Positions 7,408 to 14,971 are shown, counted from the first letter of the stretch. The stretch: DNA of 15,036 nucleotides from UBA2040 sp002332715 (GCA_029242295.1 JAQWUF010000046.1:1-15036), one strand, 5' to 3'. Numbers and translations: made by a program. The notes: generated from the letters alone by a model not told the origin.

Positions 7408-8307
7408 ATGGAAACTTCAAAGGGAATTCGATATATCATACTTTCTGGGTTAAGTTTCTTCGTGGTCAATTTCATGGTCAAGATTTTAGGTGGAAACTCT
7501 ACTCTTTTCGATGGTATGGAATTTCAAAAATATGGCGCACACGAATTGGTGTTTTTCCGTTCCATCATTTCGTTCACCATCAGTGCCTATATCGTTAAAA
7601 AACGAAATCTTCCGTTCTTCGGAAATAATAAAAAATGGTTGATTGTCCGAGGAATGGCAGGTGTTACAGCACTCACGATATTCTTTTTTACCCTTCAAAA
7701 CCTACCTTTGGCCATAGCAGCCACAGTGCAATACCTCTCTCCTATTTTTACGGTTATTTTAACCGTGATGGTCTTGAAAGAAAAGGTACTGAAGGCACAG
7801 TGGATTTTCATTATATCCGCATTTTCGGGTGTGGTATTAATCGGTGTGAATAATCTAATTAATGAAGGAGAAATAACTTTGGACACCACCTGGTTGCTTC
7901 TTGGAGTTGTTTCTGCCTTTTTTGCTGGGATAGCTTATTTAGCGATTATCAAACTAAAACATACGGATTCGCCTATTAACATTGTGATGTATTTTCCAAT
8001 GCTGGCCTTGCCGATTACCGGAGTTTGGTGTCTTTACGATTTTGTTATGCCCAAGGGTTGGGAATGGTTCATCCTTTTGTTTATAGGAATTTTTACCCAA
8101 ATTGCACAAATATTAATGACGAAAGCTTTGCACGCGACGGATACAGCTCGAGTTGTTCCTTTTAAATATTTAGGAGCTATTTACGCTTTATTGGTGGGCT
8201 GGTTTGTATTTGATGAACGCTTGAATTTTATCCTGATTTTAGGCATTGTCTTGATCGTTTTTAGCGTTGTGGCAAATGCATTGTATCAATATAAAGCCAA
8301 AGCCTGA
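7408..8307 (+). CDS. EamA-family (drug/metabolite transporter superfamily) inner-membrane transporter
   Basis: A 299-residue integral membrane protein with about ten hydrophobic segments arranged as two EamA repeats (roughly residues 7-148 and 160-292). The first repeat ends with the typical LPLAIAATVQYLSPIFTVIL (99-118) followed by LKEKV. The second repeat has the matching ATDTARVVPFKYLGAIYALL (243-262) followed by VFDERLN. Members export or import small metabolites such as amino acids or nucleotide derivatives; substrate cannot be predicted from sequence. The ATG at 7408 directly precedes the first membrane helix. The DUF58 gene follows after 20 bases and is probably co-transcribed, although a functional link is not evident. 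Confidence 0.92.
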   Translation: METSKGIRYIILSGLSFFVVNFMVKILGGNSTLFDGMEFQKYGAHELVFFRSIISFTISAYIVKKRNLPFFGNNKKWLIVRGMAGVTALTIFFFTLQNLPLAIAATVQYLSPIFTVILTVMVLKEKVLKAQWIFIISAFSGVVLIGVNNLINEGEITLDTTWLLLGVVSAFFAGIAYLAIIKLKHTDSPINIVMYFPMLALPITGVWCLYDFVMPKGWEWFILLFIGIFTQIAQILMTKALHATDTARVVPFKYLGAIYALLVGWFVFDERLNFILILGIVLIVFSVVANALYQYKAKA

Positions 8308-8327
8308 TTTTTTCCTAAATTTACAAT

Positions 8328-9245
8328 ATGAGTGATAAAATTAATCGGTTACATCTAGCCCACTTCGGAAACATTGAGCTGCTTGCAAAACAAGTGGTCG
8401 AAGGTTTTATCACCGGTATGCACAAAAGCCCGTTTCATGGATTCTCTGTTGAATTTGCCGAACATCGTTTGTATAACAAAGGGGAATCGACGCGACATAT
8501 AGATTGGAAGCTTTTCGCTCGATCCGATAAAATGTTCACGAAGAAGTACGAGGAGGAAACGAATTTGAGATGTCAGATTGTTATCGATACCTCAAGCTCT
8601 ATGTATTATCCTATTGATAGTGCGAACAAATTGAATTTTTCAGTTTATGCAGCTGCTTCCTTGATTGAACTTTTAAAGCGGCAAAGAGATGCTGTTGGAA
8701 TTTCACTTTTTAATGAAAAACTCGATTTACATACACCAGCAAAATCAAGTCAAAGACATCATGTCTATTTGTATAGTGAACTGGAAAAATGTCTACAGAA
8801 ATTCAAGGAAGAATCAAAAAAACAAACAGATTCTGAAACTGCTTTACATGCAATTGCCGAGTTATGTCATCAACGATCGTTGATTGTAATTTTTTCTGAC
8901 TTGTTGGATGATCCCGATAAAACAGATAAGCTCTTTGAAGCGCTTCAGCATTTGAAACATAACAAACACGAAGTAATTCTTTTCCATGTGACGGACAAGA
9001 AAAATGAAATAGATTTTGAATTGGACAATCGTCCGTATACGCTTTTAGACATGGAAACTGGCGAGAAAATGCGTCTACAACCTGCTGAGATAAAGGAAAA
9101 ATACCAGAATGAGATACAGTCTTATTTTAAAGAAATAGAAATGCGTTGTATTAAAGATAGAATTGATTTTATGCCGGCGGATATTTCTGAAGGATACGAA
9201 CAAGTATTGTTGAAATACTTGATTAAGCGGCAAAAAATGGGTTAA
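8328..9245 (+). CDS. DUF58 domain protein with von Willebrand A-like fold
   Basis: 305 residues, no membrane segment. GESTRHIDWKLFARSDKMF (52-70) and the following KKYEEE are the DUF58 signature. DTSSSM (87-92) is the metal-ion-dependent adhesion motif (DxSxS) of a vWA fold, and FSDLLDD (189-195) supplies the later acidic position. Relatives usually sit beside a MoxR-type AAA+ ATPase and work with it, probably in assembly or activation of surface or redox complexes. No such ATPase gene is present in this window, so the partner is presumably elsewhere. The gene starts 20 bases after the EamA stop. Its stop overlaps the stop of the convergent CoA-binding gene on a shared TTAA at 9242-9245. Confidence 0.93.
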   Translation: MSDKINRLHLAHFGNIELLAKQVVEGFITGMHKSPFHGFSVEFAEHRLYNKGESTRHIDWKLFARSDKMFTKKYEEETNLRCQIVIDTSSSMYYPIDSANKLNFSVYAAASLIELLKRQRDAVGISLFNEKLDLHTPAKSSQRHHVYLYSELEKCLQKFKEESKKQTDSETALHAIAELCHQRSLIVIFSDLLDDPDKTDKLFEALQHLKHNKHEVILFHVTDKKNEIDFELDNRPYTLLDMETGEKMRLQPAEIKEKYQNEIQSYFKEIEMRCIKDRIDFMPADISEGYEQVLLKYLIKRQKMG

Positions 9246-9613
9246 TCATACTGCCCCGTTGCTAACAAAACCAAAGTACACACCTCTTCACAAATTATTC
9301 CTTTCGGTCGAGCCAAATCGTAAAATTCTTGATTCTCTGTGCCTGGATTGAAAATTATTCGTCTGGGCTGAATATGATTTAAGATAAAATCATATAAACT
9401 AGGCTGATTCTTTGGCCCAACATACAACGTTACGGTATCAATATCTTCTATCGGTTTTTCTACCGTTTCGAAAAAAATCCCGTCAACTTCTCCTTTTCTT
9501 TGCCCGAATGCTTTCACATCCTTTCCTTTGCCCAAAAGTGCTTTTATCGCTTTGTAGGAATATCGTTCGGGGTTTTCTGAAGCTCCAATTACTAGTGTAT
9601 ATTTCTTTCTCAT
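9242..9613 (-). CDS. CoA-binding (Rossmann-fold) domain protein
   Basis: 123 residues, consisting only of a CoA_binding_2 domain. VIGASENPERYSYKA (8-22) contains the glycine loop of the nucleotide-binding fold. FNPGTENQEFYDLA (88-101) and the C-terminal VCTL region are also characteristic of this small cytoplasmic family. Proteins of this type are thought to bind CoA or acyl-CoA; a few family members affect cell physiology, but no reaction is established. The ATG at 9613 overlaps the stop of the upstream DUF4301 gene as ATGA, so the two are probably co-translated. Its 3' end is convergent with the DUF58 gene. Confidence 0.9.
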   Translation of the reverse strand: MRKKYTLVIGASENPERYSYKAIKALLGKGKDVKAFGQRKGEVDGIFFETVEKPIEDIDTVTLYVGPKNQPSLYDFILNHIQPRRIIFNPGTENQEFYDLARPKGIICEEVCTLVLLATGQYD

Positions 9614-11010
9614 TTCTTAATAGGCTGATGCACAGGCTGTAATAAATCAAGCACCGTTTTAACTGGACTGAAAATTTCATTCGGAATTTCAACGAAAACG
9701 GTGTTCCATTTTGACATCGAGCCGTTCCATAGTCCTGGCAATTCACAATACCTGATTTTCTTACCTATGTATTCTTTATCGACGACAAGGTATTTAGATT
9801 CATCCATGAACTCGTTCAAATCGTATTTCCTTCCATTCGCATCCGCAGTCGCGAGGGCTATCATCACAGGATTAAAATGTGTACTCTTCACTATCAACGA
9901 CTGTTGTTCTGAACTAATTTGTGTTTTCTCAACAATTTGTTTCGTCAATTTATTCTTTTCCTTTACCCAATATGGACCGCCTCCCGGTTGACCAACATTT
10001 CTTACCATTCCACAAACACGAATAGGTGCTTTTAGACTATGGAGGATTTCATTATTTGTCCAATTTTGGATATCAGACGTATGAATTAACTGATACTTAC
10101 TGTTTAATTGCTCAAAGCGGTGTAGATCAAAATCATCAATTAAAGCGTAAATTTCAGATTGAACATTGTCCAATACACTCAAAATCAATTTCCAATGTCG
10201 TTGCGAAACACTGTGATGATCCCAATGTTGAATATTATCTATGTTCTTTATTAATATGATGTCTTCCTGAATAAGATCGAGATTAGCCAAGAGTGCGCCA
10301 TGTCCAGCTGGTCGTTTGATCAACTCCCCGTTTTCGTCAAGTGCAGGACTTCCGTCCGGATTAAACCCGTACGCATCGGTACTCGATTCTTGATAAGAAA
10401 ACCCTATGCTACGTCCAGGGCCACTGAATTTTCGGAGGTTCGAAATACTTTTTTTGATTTCATTTTCAAATTCCTTTTGAATCGTAAAATGCATTTGTTC
10501 AACAGTAAAATGAACGTCTTCACCTTGTAAAATTTGTTCTTGAATAGGATTTATGGCAAAATGCCCCATACTATGAAAAGGAATCAGTCCTTTTGGTTTT
10601 TGTCCCAATTGCAATCCAGAACCGTTTAAAATATACATCACCACTTCTCTAGTGTCGAAGCTTCCTTTTTCAATTTTTTGTTTCAAGTCGAAAGGTAAAA
10701 AATTGTAGAAAGCAAAATCTTCCATACTATTTAAAAAGCGCTCCACCATAGCTGTGTTGTGCTCGTCAGGACTCTCTAAATAATTGTATAAAAACTGAAA
10801 CATGCGCGATCCAGAACCTGATGCAGGTATGAAAAAGGATTTGGTCTGGTCACTTTTTTTTCCTGCACGAATTTGGGCATCAATTTCATCGTTAGAAAAC
10901 TTTAATATTCCCTCATTAACTCTACACGGCGCAAACAGCTCAATTTTAGGATTGCCGTTCATTGTATTCTTTTGCTGCCTAATTGCTTCCGCTGGTAATT
11001 TTCCTTCCAA
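9610..11010 (-). CDS. DUF4301-like protein, probable nucleotidyltransferase-related
   Basis: 466 residues if started at the TTG at 11010. Recognisable family blocks are IPASGSGSRMFQFL (61-74), a glycine-rich loop with an arginine reminiscent of sugar-nucleotide transferases; KGLIPFHSMG (140-149); GFSYQESSTDAYGF (203-216); RPAGHGALLANL (233-244); CGMVRNVGQPGGGPYWV (333-349); STHFNPVM (376-383); and WNGSMSKWNTVFVEIP (428-443). The family is largely restricted to Bacteroidota and its reaction is unknown; NTP-dependent transfer to a sugar or similar acceptor is an inference from the loop motif. There is no in-frame ATG near the family's expected N-terminus. The residues just upstream of the TTG also look like family sequence, leading to an ATA at 11035-11037 that may be the true start. 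It is translationally coupled to the CoA-binding gene downstream. Confidence 0.9.
   Translation of the reverse strand: MEGKLPAEAIRQQKNTMNGNPKIELFAPCRVNEGILKFSNDEIDAQIRAGKKSDQTKSFFIPASGSGSRMFQFLYNYLESPDEHNTAMVERFLNSMEDFAFYNFLPFDLKQKIEKGSFDTREVVMYILNGSGLQLGQKPKGLIPFHSMGHFAINPIQEQILQGEDVHFTVEQMHFTIQKEFENEIKKSISNLRKFSGPGRSIGFSYQESSTDAYGFNPDGSPALDENGELIKRPAGHGALLANLDLIQEDIILIKNIDNIQHWDHHSVSQRHWKLILSVLDNVQSEIYALIDDFDLHRFEQLNSKYQLIHTSDIQNWTNNEILHSLKAPIRVCGMVRNVGQPGGGPYWVKEKNKLTKQIVEKTQISSEQQSLIVKSTHFNPVMIALATADANGRKYDLNEFMDESKYLVVDKEYIGKKIRYCELPGLWNGSMSKWNTVFVEIPNEIFSPVKTVLDLLQPVHQPIKK
10971..11003 (+). promoter_or_regulatory. Candidate promoter of the methyltransferase-lipoprotein pair
   Basis: TTTG at 10971-10974 is followed after 21 bases by TAATTTTC at 10996-11003, 7 of 8 matches to TTTG-N19-21-TAnnTTTG of Bacteroidota. 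Transcription would start near 11010, about 20 bases before the GTG at 11030. The promoter would lie inside the 5' end of the opposing DUF4301 gene. Confidence 0.35.
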
Positions 11011-11029
11011 TTCTTTGTTTCTTTGTAGG

Positions 11030-11764
11030 GTGAATATACTGTATGCTTACCTTCAATATCGATGGAATTCGCTTTTTATTGTACGTAAAAAGAATGAATT
11101 TGTTTTCTCCATTGAAGATTCACGGCGTAAAAGTAAGGGTAATTTGAAATTTGAAGTTGAATTGCTTCCCTTTCTTGAAGAAACTAAGTATTCCAAACGT
11201 AATATCGATGTCACGGATTTTGGCGCTGAATCTAAAAAAATAGGCAACTCTCGAACTATTCAATCCATTTACAAAACAGATGTGGCCAACCGCAAATGGC
11301 AACGATTCATGCATCAATTAATTTTTGATTCACAAGCTGTTGAGATTCTTGAAATGGGAACCTCCCTTGGTTTTACGACTATATACCTCGCCCAAGCAAC
11401 AAAAGGAAAAGTCACCACGATAGAAGCATGTCCAGTAACGCACAACGAAGCCAAAAACCTATTTGATAAACTAGAACTATTGAATATTGAGGCAATAAAT
11501 GACACTTTCTCCTATTATTTGGCAGGATCTAATCATGTGAAATTTGACTATATTTATTTGGACGGACATCATAATGGAGAAGCGGTTCTTAAATATATCG
11601 AGAGGTTGAAACCAATGATGGCAAAAAACACACTTATTCTAGTCGATTATATTCGTTGGAGTGCAGGTATGTTTGCAGCATGGATCAAATTGCTGGCCGA
11701 CTATTATTTCTCTGAGAAAAATGATTTGTTTCGCATGGGGATTTTAAAGAAAGGAAATGTTTAG
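11030..11764 (+). CDS. Class I SAM-dependent methyltransferase (Methyltransf_24-like)
   Basis: 244 residues from the GTG at 11030. VTDFGAESKK (about 61-70) precedes the core. The SAM-binding motif I is EILEMGTSLGFTTIYLA (105-121). VTTIEACP (128-135) supplies the acidic residue that holds the SAM ribose. DYIYLDGHH (173-181) is the motif common in O-methyltransferase-like members, and LILVDYIRWS (202-211) follows. The substrate is unknown. Compared with flavobacterial relatives I recall, the N-terminal HGVHSPFVF-like block is degenerate here (KKNEFVFS). The open frame extends upstream to 10802, but that part is antisense to the DUF4301 gene and unlike the family, so the GTG is chosen. There is no ATG near the family's N-terminus. 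The stop overlaps the lipoprotein start by 8 bases. Confidence 0.87.
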   Translation: MNILYAYLQYRWNSLFIVRKKNEFVFSIEDSRRKSKGNLKFEVELLPFLEETKYSKRNIDVTDFGAESKKIGNSRTIQSIYKTDVANRKWQRFMHQLIFDSQAVEILEMGTSLGFTTIYLAQATKGKVTTIEACPVTHNEAKNLFDKLELLNIEAINDTFSYYLAGSNHVKFDYIYLDGHHNGEAVLKYIERLKPMMAKNTLILVDYIRWSAGMFAAWIKLLADYYFSEKNDLFRMGILKKGNV

Positions 11765-12386
11765 AGCCTTGTTTTTCAGTTTGACAATAGTGCTGATTTC
11801 AGCATGTGAGTTAGTTGATAATCAAAATTTGACCGAAAAAGCTATTACAGAAATGGCGAAAGAAAAAAAGTGTGCGATTAATTTGCAGACTTCCGTAGAG
11901 TACGATAAATCTAAATTAGTTATAAAAACCGATTATCCATTTCAAGATAAATTTGAAGAAGGTAAGTTTGTTCTGGATGTTTTCAAAAACCTGAAATCAC
12001 AAGGCGTTTATTATGATTTGATTCAACTAACTGATCCTTCAAATGGCGATACGACTAAAATAATTAATGGGACTTCCCTAAAAAAGGCAAACAGAAAACG
12101 GTACATTTTTCTTGATGATTTAAACAAATTAAAGAAGGGTAAAAGACTCGATTTTGAGAAGATTATCTATAATGAACTTGCCCTGAAGACATTGCGTCAA
12201 CCTCAAAAGAATTTACCATTGGTAAAAGAACTTTCTTGTAATGGCATGCTGTTTAAAAACTTGGAGAAAGAAAAAACTGTCCTTTTCCGAAGTCTATTTG
12301 GACACTATGAATTAGTTTTTGGCTACTCGTTAAAATCCTACGACAACAAAATTAAATACTTCCAAGTTTCTATGAGAAAGAATTAA
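11757..12386 (+). CDS. Small lipoprotein of unknown function
   Basis: 209 residues. The N-terminus has a short hydrophobic signal ending in the lipobox ISAC, with the lipid-carrying cysteine at residue 17. The mature protein is lysine-rich and mixed alpha/beta in character, with no family I recognise; the segment around YIFLDDLNKLKKGKRLDFEK (112-131) is notably basic. The start is supported by an unusually good ribosome-binding sequence (AAAGGA) directly before the ATG and by overlap with the methyltransferase stop. Co-translation with a cytoplasmic methyltransferase gives no clear function. Location is presumably the periplasmic face of the inner or outer membrane. Its stop shares TTAA (12383-12386) with the convergent putative anti-sigma gene. 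Confidence 0.82.
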   Translation: MFRALFFSLTIVLISACELVDNQNLTEKAITEMAKEKKCAINLQTSVEYDKSKLVIKTDYPFQDKFEEGKFVLDVFKNLKSQGVYYDLIQLTDPSNGDTTKIINGTSLKKANRKRYIFLDDLNKLKKGKRLDFEKIIYNELALKTLRQPQKNLPLVKELSCNGMLFKNLEKEKTVLFRSLFGHYELVFGYSLKSYDNKIKYFQVSMRKN

Positions 12387-13183
12387 AATGACGTGTGTAG
12401 TAAGTCCAAAATCTCAGGACGTTCTTGGATAACTTGTCGGGAACGTTCGGGCAAGTCTGCTATTGAAATTCTGTCTGAATGTGCTTCCGCAAATACATCT
12501 TCGCTCATTTCTGAATCCGAAATAGTAGTAGCTCCAAAAAATCCAATTGAAGAACTAGATGTAGGTGCAAAATTCGTCACTGTAAACGTTGATCCGCTGC
12601 TCGTTATGCCATCTCTAGGAAAAGTTCTTTCTGTATTAAGGCTGGCTGAAACTGGCGCAGTTCTTTCGACTGAGACAAATCTATTTGGAGACTCGACTGC
12701 TCCATCTAAAGCAGTTTCATTTGCAGGCTCCACTGGATTTTCAGCAACGTTATCTTGAATTGGTTCTTCTTTAGTTATAGGTTCTTTTTCTTTGGTTTCT
12801 GCTACTTTTTTATTGTCCGCGACTAATTCATTGTTGGAATCCCCATTAAATAAAGGATAGACCATGAAAATAACGATCAAAATAGCAGCGATAGCAGCAG
12901 CTCCTCGCATCCATAGGAAAATCACTTTTCTGTTGGAACCAGAATTAGAGGTAGCGGCGGTTGGCGCAGCGGCATGAGTTGCAGCAAAAGTTTCCATTAA
13001 GGATACTTTCAACTTCGGACTAGGCACAATTTCCTCATTCAAAAGAGGTGCGCTAGCAATAATTTGACGCATGGTCGTGTACTCCTCTTCAGAACTCGCC
13101 AACTCATTGATCGCTGTCAATTGCTCCGAATTCAATTCGGAATAATCGTGATCGCGGATGATATTTTCAATTTCTATATTCAT
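12383..13183 (-). CDS. Putative membrane-anchored anti-sigma factor (non-zinc type)
   Basis: 266 residues. Residues 1-65 are a helical, acidic cytoplasmic region (ELNSEQLTAINELASSEEEY, then PSPKLKVSLMETF). A single membrane helix covers about 88-112. Residues 113-266 are probably periplasmic, beginning with a Glu/Lys/Pro-rich linker, then a Ser/Thr-rich stretch, and ending in a charged helix-like tail (ADLPERSRQVIQERPEILDL). The order cytoplasmic domain, helix, periplasmic tail, directly 3' of an ECF sigma gene (9 bases), is the reason for the anti-sigma call. It has no cysteine, so the zinc-binding HxxxCxxC motif of classical ZAS anti-sigma factors is absent. It could instead be a membrane protein of another role within a sigma operon. 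Confidence 0.75.
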   Translation of the reverse strand: MNIEIENIIRDHDYSELNSEQLTAINELASSEEEYTTMRQIIASAPLLNEEIVPSPKLKVSLMETFAATHAAAPTAATSNSGSNRKVIFLWMRGAAAIAAILIVIFMVYPLFNGDSNNELVADNKKVAETKEKEPITKEEPIQDNVAENPVEPANETALDGAVESPNRFVSVERTAPVSASLNTERTFPRDGITSSGSTFTVTNFAPTSSSSIGFFGATTISDSEMSEDVFAEAHSDRISIADLPERSRQVIQERPEILDLLHTSF

Positions 13184-13192
13184 AATCTTATT

Positions 13193-13780
13193 CTATACTT
13201 GGAGACCAACTTTGAACTCCATTAATTTTCCTGTTAACTCTTTCACCGCATAAAAAACGCGGGATTTAACCGTTCCTTCGTTGATTTGAAGGGTTTCGGC
13301 AATTTCCTTTATTGAGAATCCTTGAATGTGTCGCAATTCAAAAGCTTCTCGCTGTTTTTCGTCCAACTGTTCTAACTCTCTTTCCAATGCTTCTGTAAAC
13401 ATGGTATCTTGCAATTGCGAGTCGAGCGAAGAATCATGAGCAACCGTTATGTCTTCCTCCAACCCGCCAGAAACGTTCTGTCGAACAGCTTGTTTTTTAT
13501 ATTCGTTTATTGTCATATTGTTCGCTACTGAAAAAACCCATGTTTTGAAAGATCGTGTGGTGTCAAAAACATTTGGATTCTGTATCAACTTCGTAAAAAG
13601 GTCGTGTACAAAATCCTCTGCCTTTTCACAGTCTTTCCACATTCTTCGATAGAAATATTGATACAAATGTTTGGCATAGCGGTCATACAATTCCTGAAAT
13701 GCTAGTTCCTTTCCGTTCTGCATTTCAAGAACCAGTTGCTCGTCAGCAAGTTCCTTGTATGTCGTTTTTAGCAAGCGCAT
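13193..13780 (-). CDS. ECF-type RNA polymerase sigma factor
   Basis: 195 residues. Region 2 (about 16-97) includes AFQELYDRYAKHLYQYFYRR, the EDFVHDLFTKL segment for core RNA polymerase binding, and TWVFSVANNMTINEYKK for -10 recognition and melting. Region 4 (about 129-182) has LEQLDEKQREAFELRHIQG and the helix-turn-helix FSIKEIAETLQINEGTVKSR (155-174) for -35 recognition. There is no C-terminal extension. The ATG at 13780 lies 15 bases after the stop of the secreted-protein gene, and the putative anti-sigma gene follows after 9 bases, so the three genes are probably one transcript. Its regulon cannot be read from the window. The family assignment is strong. Confidence 0.96.
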   Translation of the reverse strand: MRLLKTTYKELADEQLVLEMQNGKELAFQELYDRYAKHLYQYFYRRMWKDCEKAEDFVHDLFTKLIQNPNVFDTTRSFKTWVFSVANNMTINEYKKQAVRQNVSGGLEEDITVAHDSSLDSQLQDTMFTEALERELEQLDEKQREAFELRHIQGFSIKEIAETLQINEGTVKSRVFYAVKELTGKLMEFKVGLQV

Positions 13781-13795
13781 GCTTTTTGCTCTACT

Positions 13796-14971
13796 CTATC
13801 TGTTCGTTATAATTTGAATGGCCCTATCTATGTCATTTACCGCCTCCGTATTACCATCGGTTTGATATATTTTTTTCAATTGAAACAACATGGGTAAATA
13901 ATTATTTACCAAACCTTTGTCTTCGCTTTCTATTAATTTCTTGTTCAACGTTTTCTTCCACAACTCTTGATTTCGAAGGGATAAATCCGTCGGAACATCC
14001 AAGTATTCGAAAACCAATCCTGAGACGTATAATTTGTCTAGAATCGGAATCAAATATTCCTTTGGCAAAGTCATGGAAATAGCAATAGTTTTGTCTTTGT
14101 TCAGTTCGCAAAACTCCTGTAGGTGCTTTGTGTCGATAAAATCAGACGTCGGCAACTTCCAACCCTTTGTTTTCAGATTGGTTCTGTATTGTGGAGATGT
14201 CAACCAATCCAAAGAAATGATTTCAACATCCTCACGCTCACGTTTTACCTTTTGAGCGTACAAGGCTCCGTAACTGTCTTCATTTCCATGGGTAATCAAA
14301 ATGGAATTACTAGGCGCACTATTGATCATATCTTGCCCATAAAACTCTGTCGATTCTGAATACACATCTTTTTGAGATAAGCTCAATAAGGTTTGACGCG
14401 TTTCGTCGCTTTGGTTCATCAGAATATAATACGTGAGCATTTCTTCTTGAACTTGCACATCGCTCGGATTCAATTCATTTGCTTTCAACAAAGCTTTTGA
14501 TCGAGTTAAATCGTTCTGACCATTCAGATAATAAAATAAATAACTTTCGAAAGAAGCTGGCGATTGACTGGACAAATCTCTCAATAAATCCTCCATTTCG
14601 TTGGACTGTTCAACAGAAAGAGACCGTTGTGTTCGTTGTTCAGAATAGTTTTTGAAACTCGTCTTGTATTTCGCTATTTGCAGGGCGGAACCTCCAATTG
14701 CGTCACTGTCCATTTTGCCATCAATAGACTTGTTTACTGCAGCTGGTGCCGAAGGAACTGATATTTCTTCCAACATAGGTTCTACCTCCAACCTTTTGAC
14801 ATCTTTTTCTTTTTTTGCCTTTTTAATAGACTCCAGTTCGATTGGAGTGTTTAACGTATTGTTCAGTGGCGAAGTATTCGTTTTGGCATTAATTTCTTCT
14901 GTCTTTTCAACCTGCGAAAAAACCATTCCAAAAGGAAAAATCAAGAAGAGATAAAACAAATAAGATTTCAT
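13796..14971 (-). CDS. Secreted helical-repeat protein with DUF2723-like segment
   Basis: 391 residues with a signal peptide ending VFSQ (residue 20). A low-complexity Lys/Glu/Pro linker (about 21-95) follows. Residues 125-200 are helical, with TPR-like character (SKALLKANELNPSDVQVQEE). Residues about 219-265 (PSNSILITHGNEDSYGALYA and on to DWLTSPQYRTNL) resemble a segment I recall in DUF2723-type (protein O-mannosyltransferase-like) membrane proteins, where PNAILFTxGDNDT is followed by RPDVRVxNLSLL. Here it is detached from any membrane domain. The C-terminus (350-391) is again TPR-like. It is the first gene of the ECF sigma operon, so it may sense or transmit a periplasmic signal, but this is inference. 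A weak TTGTA-N6-TACAA dyad lies upstream at 14982-14997. Confidence 0.8.
   Translation of the reverse strand: MKSYLFYLFLIFPFGMVFSQVEKTEEINAKTNTSPLNNTLNTPIELESIKKAKKEKDVKRLEVEPMLEEISVPSAPAAVNKSIDGKMDSDAIGGSALQIAKYKTSFKNYSEQRTQRSLSVEQSNEMEDLLRDLSSQSPASFESYLFYYLNGQNDLTRSKALLKANELNPSDVQVQEEMLTYYILMNQSDETRQTLLSLSQKDVYSESTEFYGQDMINSAPSNSILITHGNEDSYGALYAQKVKREREDVEIISLDWLTSPQYRTNLKTKGWKLPTSDFIDTKHLQEFCELNKDKTIAISMTLPKEYLIPILDKLYVSGLVFEYLDVPTDLSLRNQELWKKTLNKKLIESEDKGLVNNYLPMLFQLKKIYQTDGNTEAVNDIDRAIQIITNR

Noticed and set aside
10802..11029. N-terminal extension of the methyltransferase to an ATG at 10802
   Set aside because: It is antisense to conserved DUF4301 coding sequence and does not look like the methyltransferase family; the GTG at 11030 gives a normal length.
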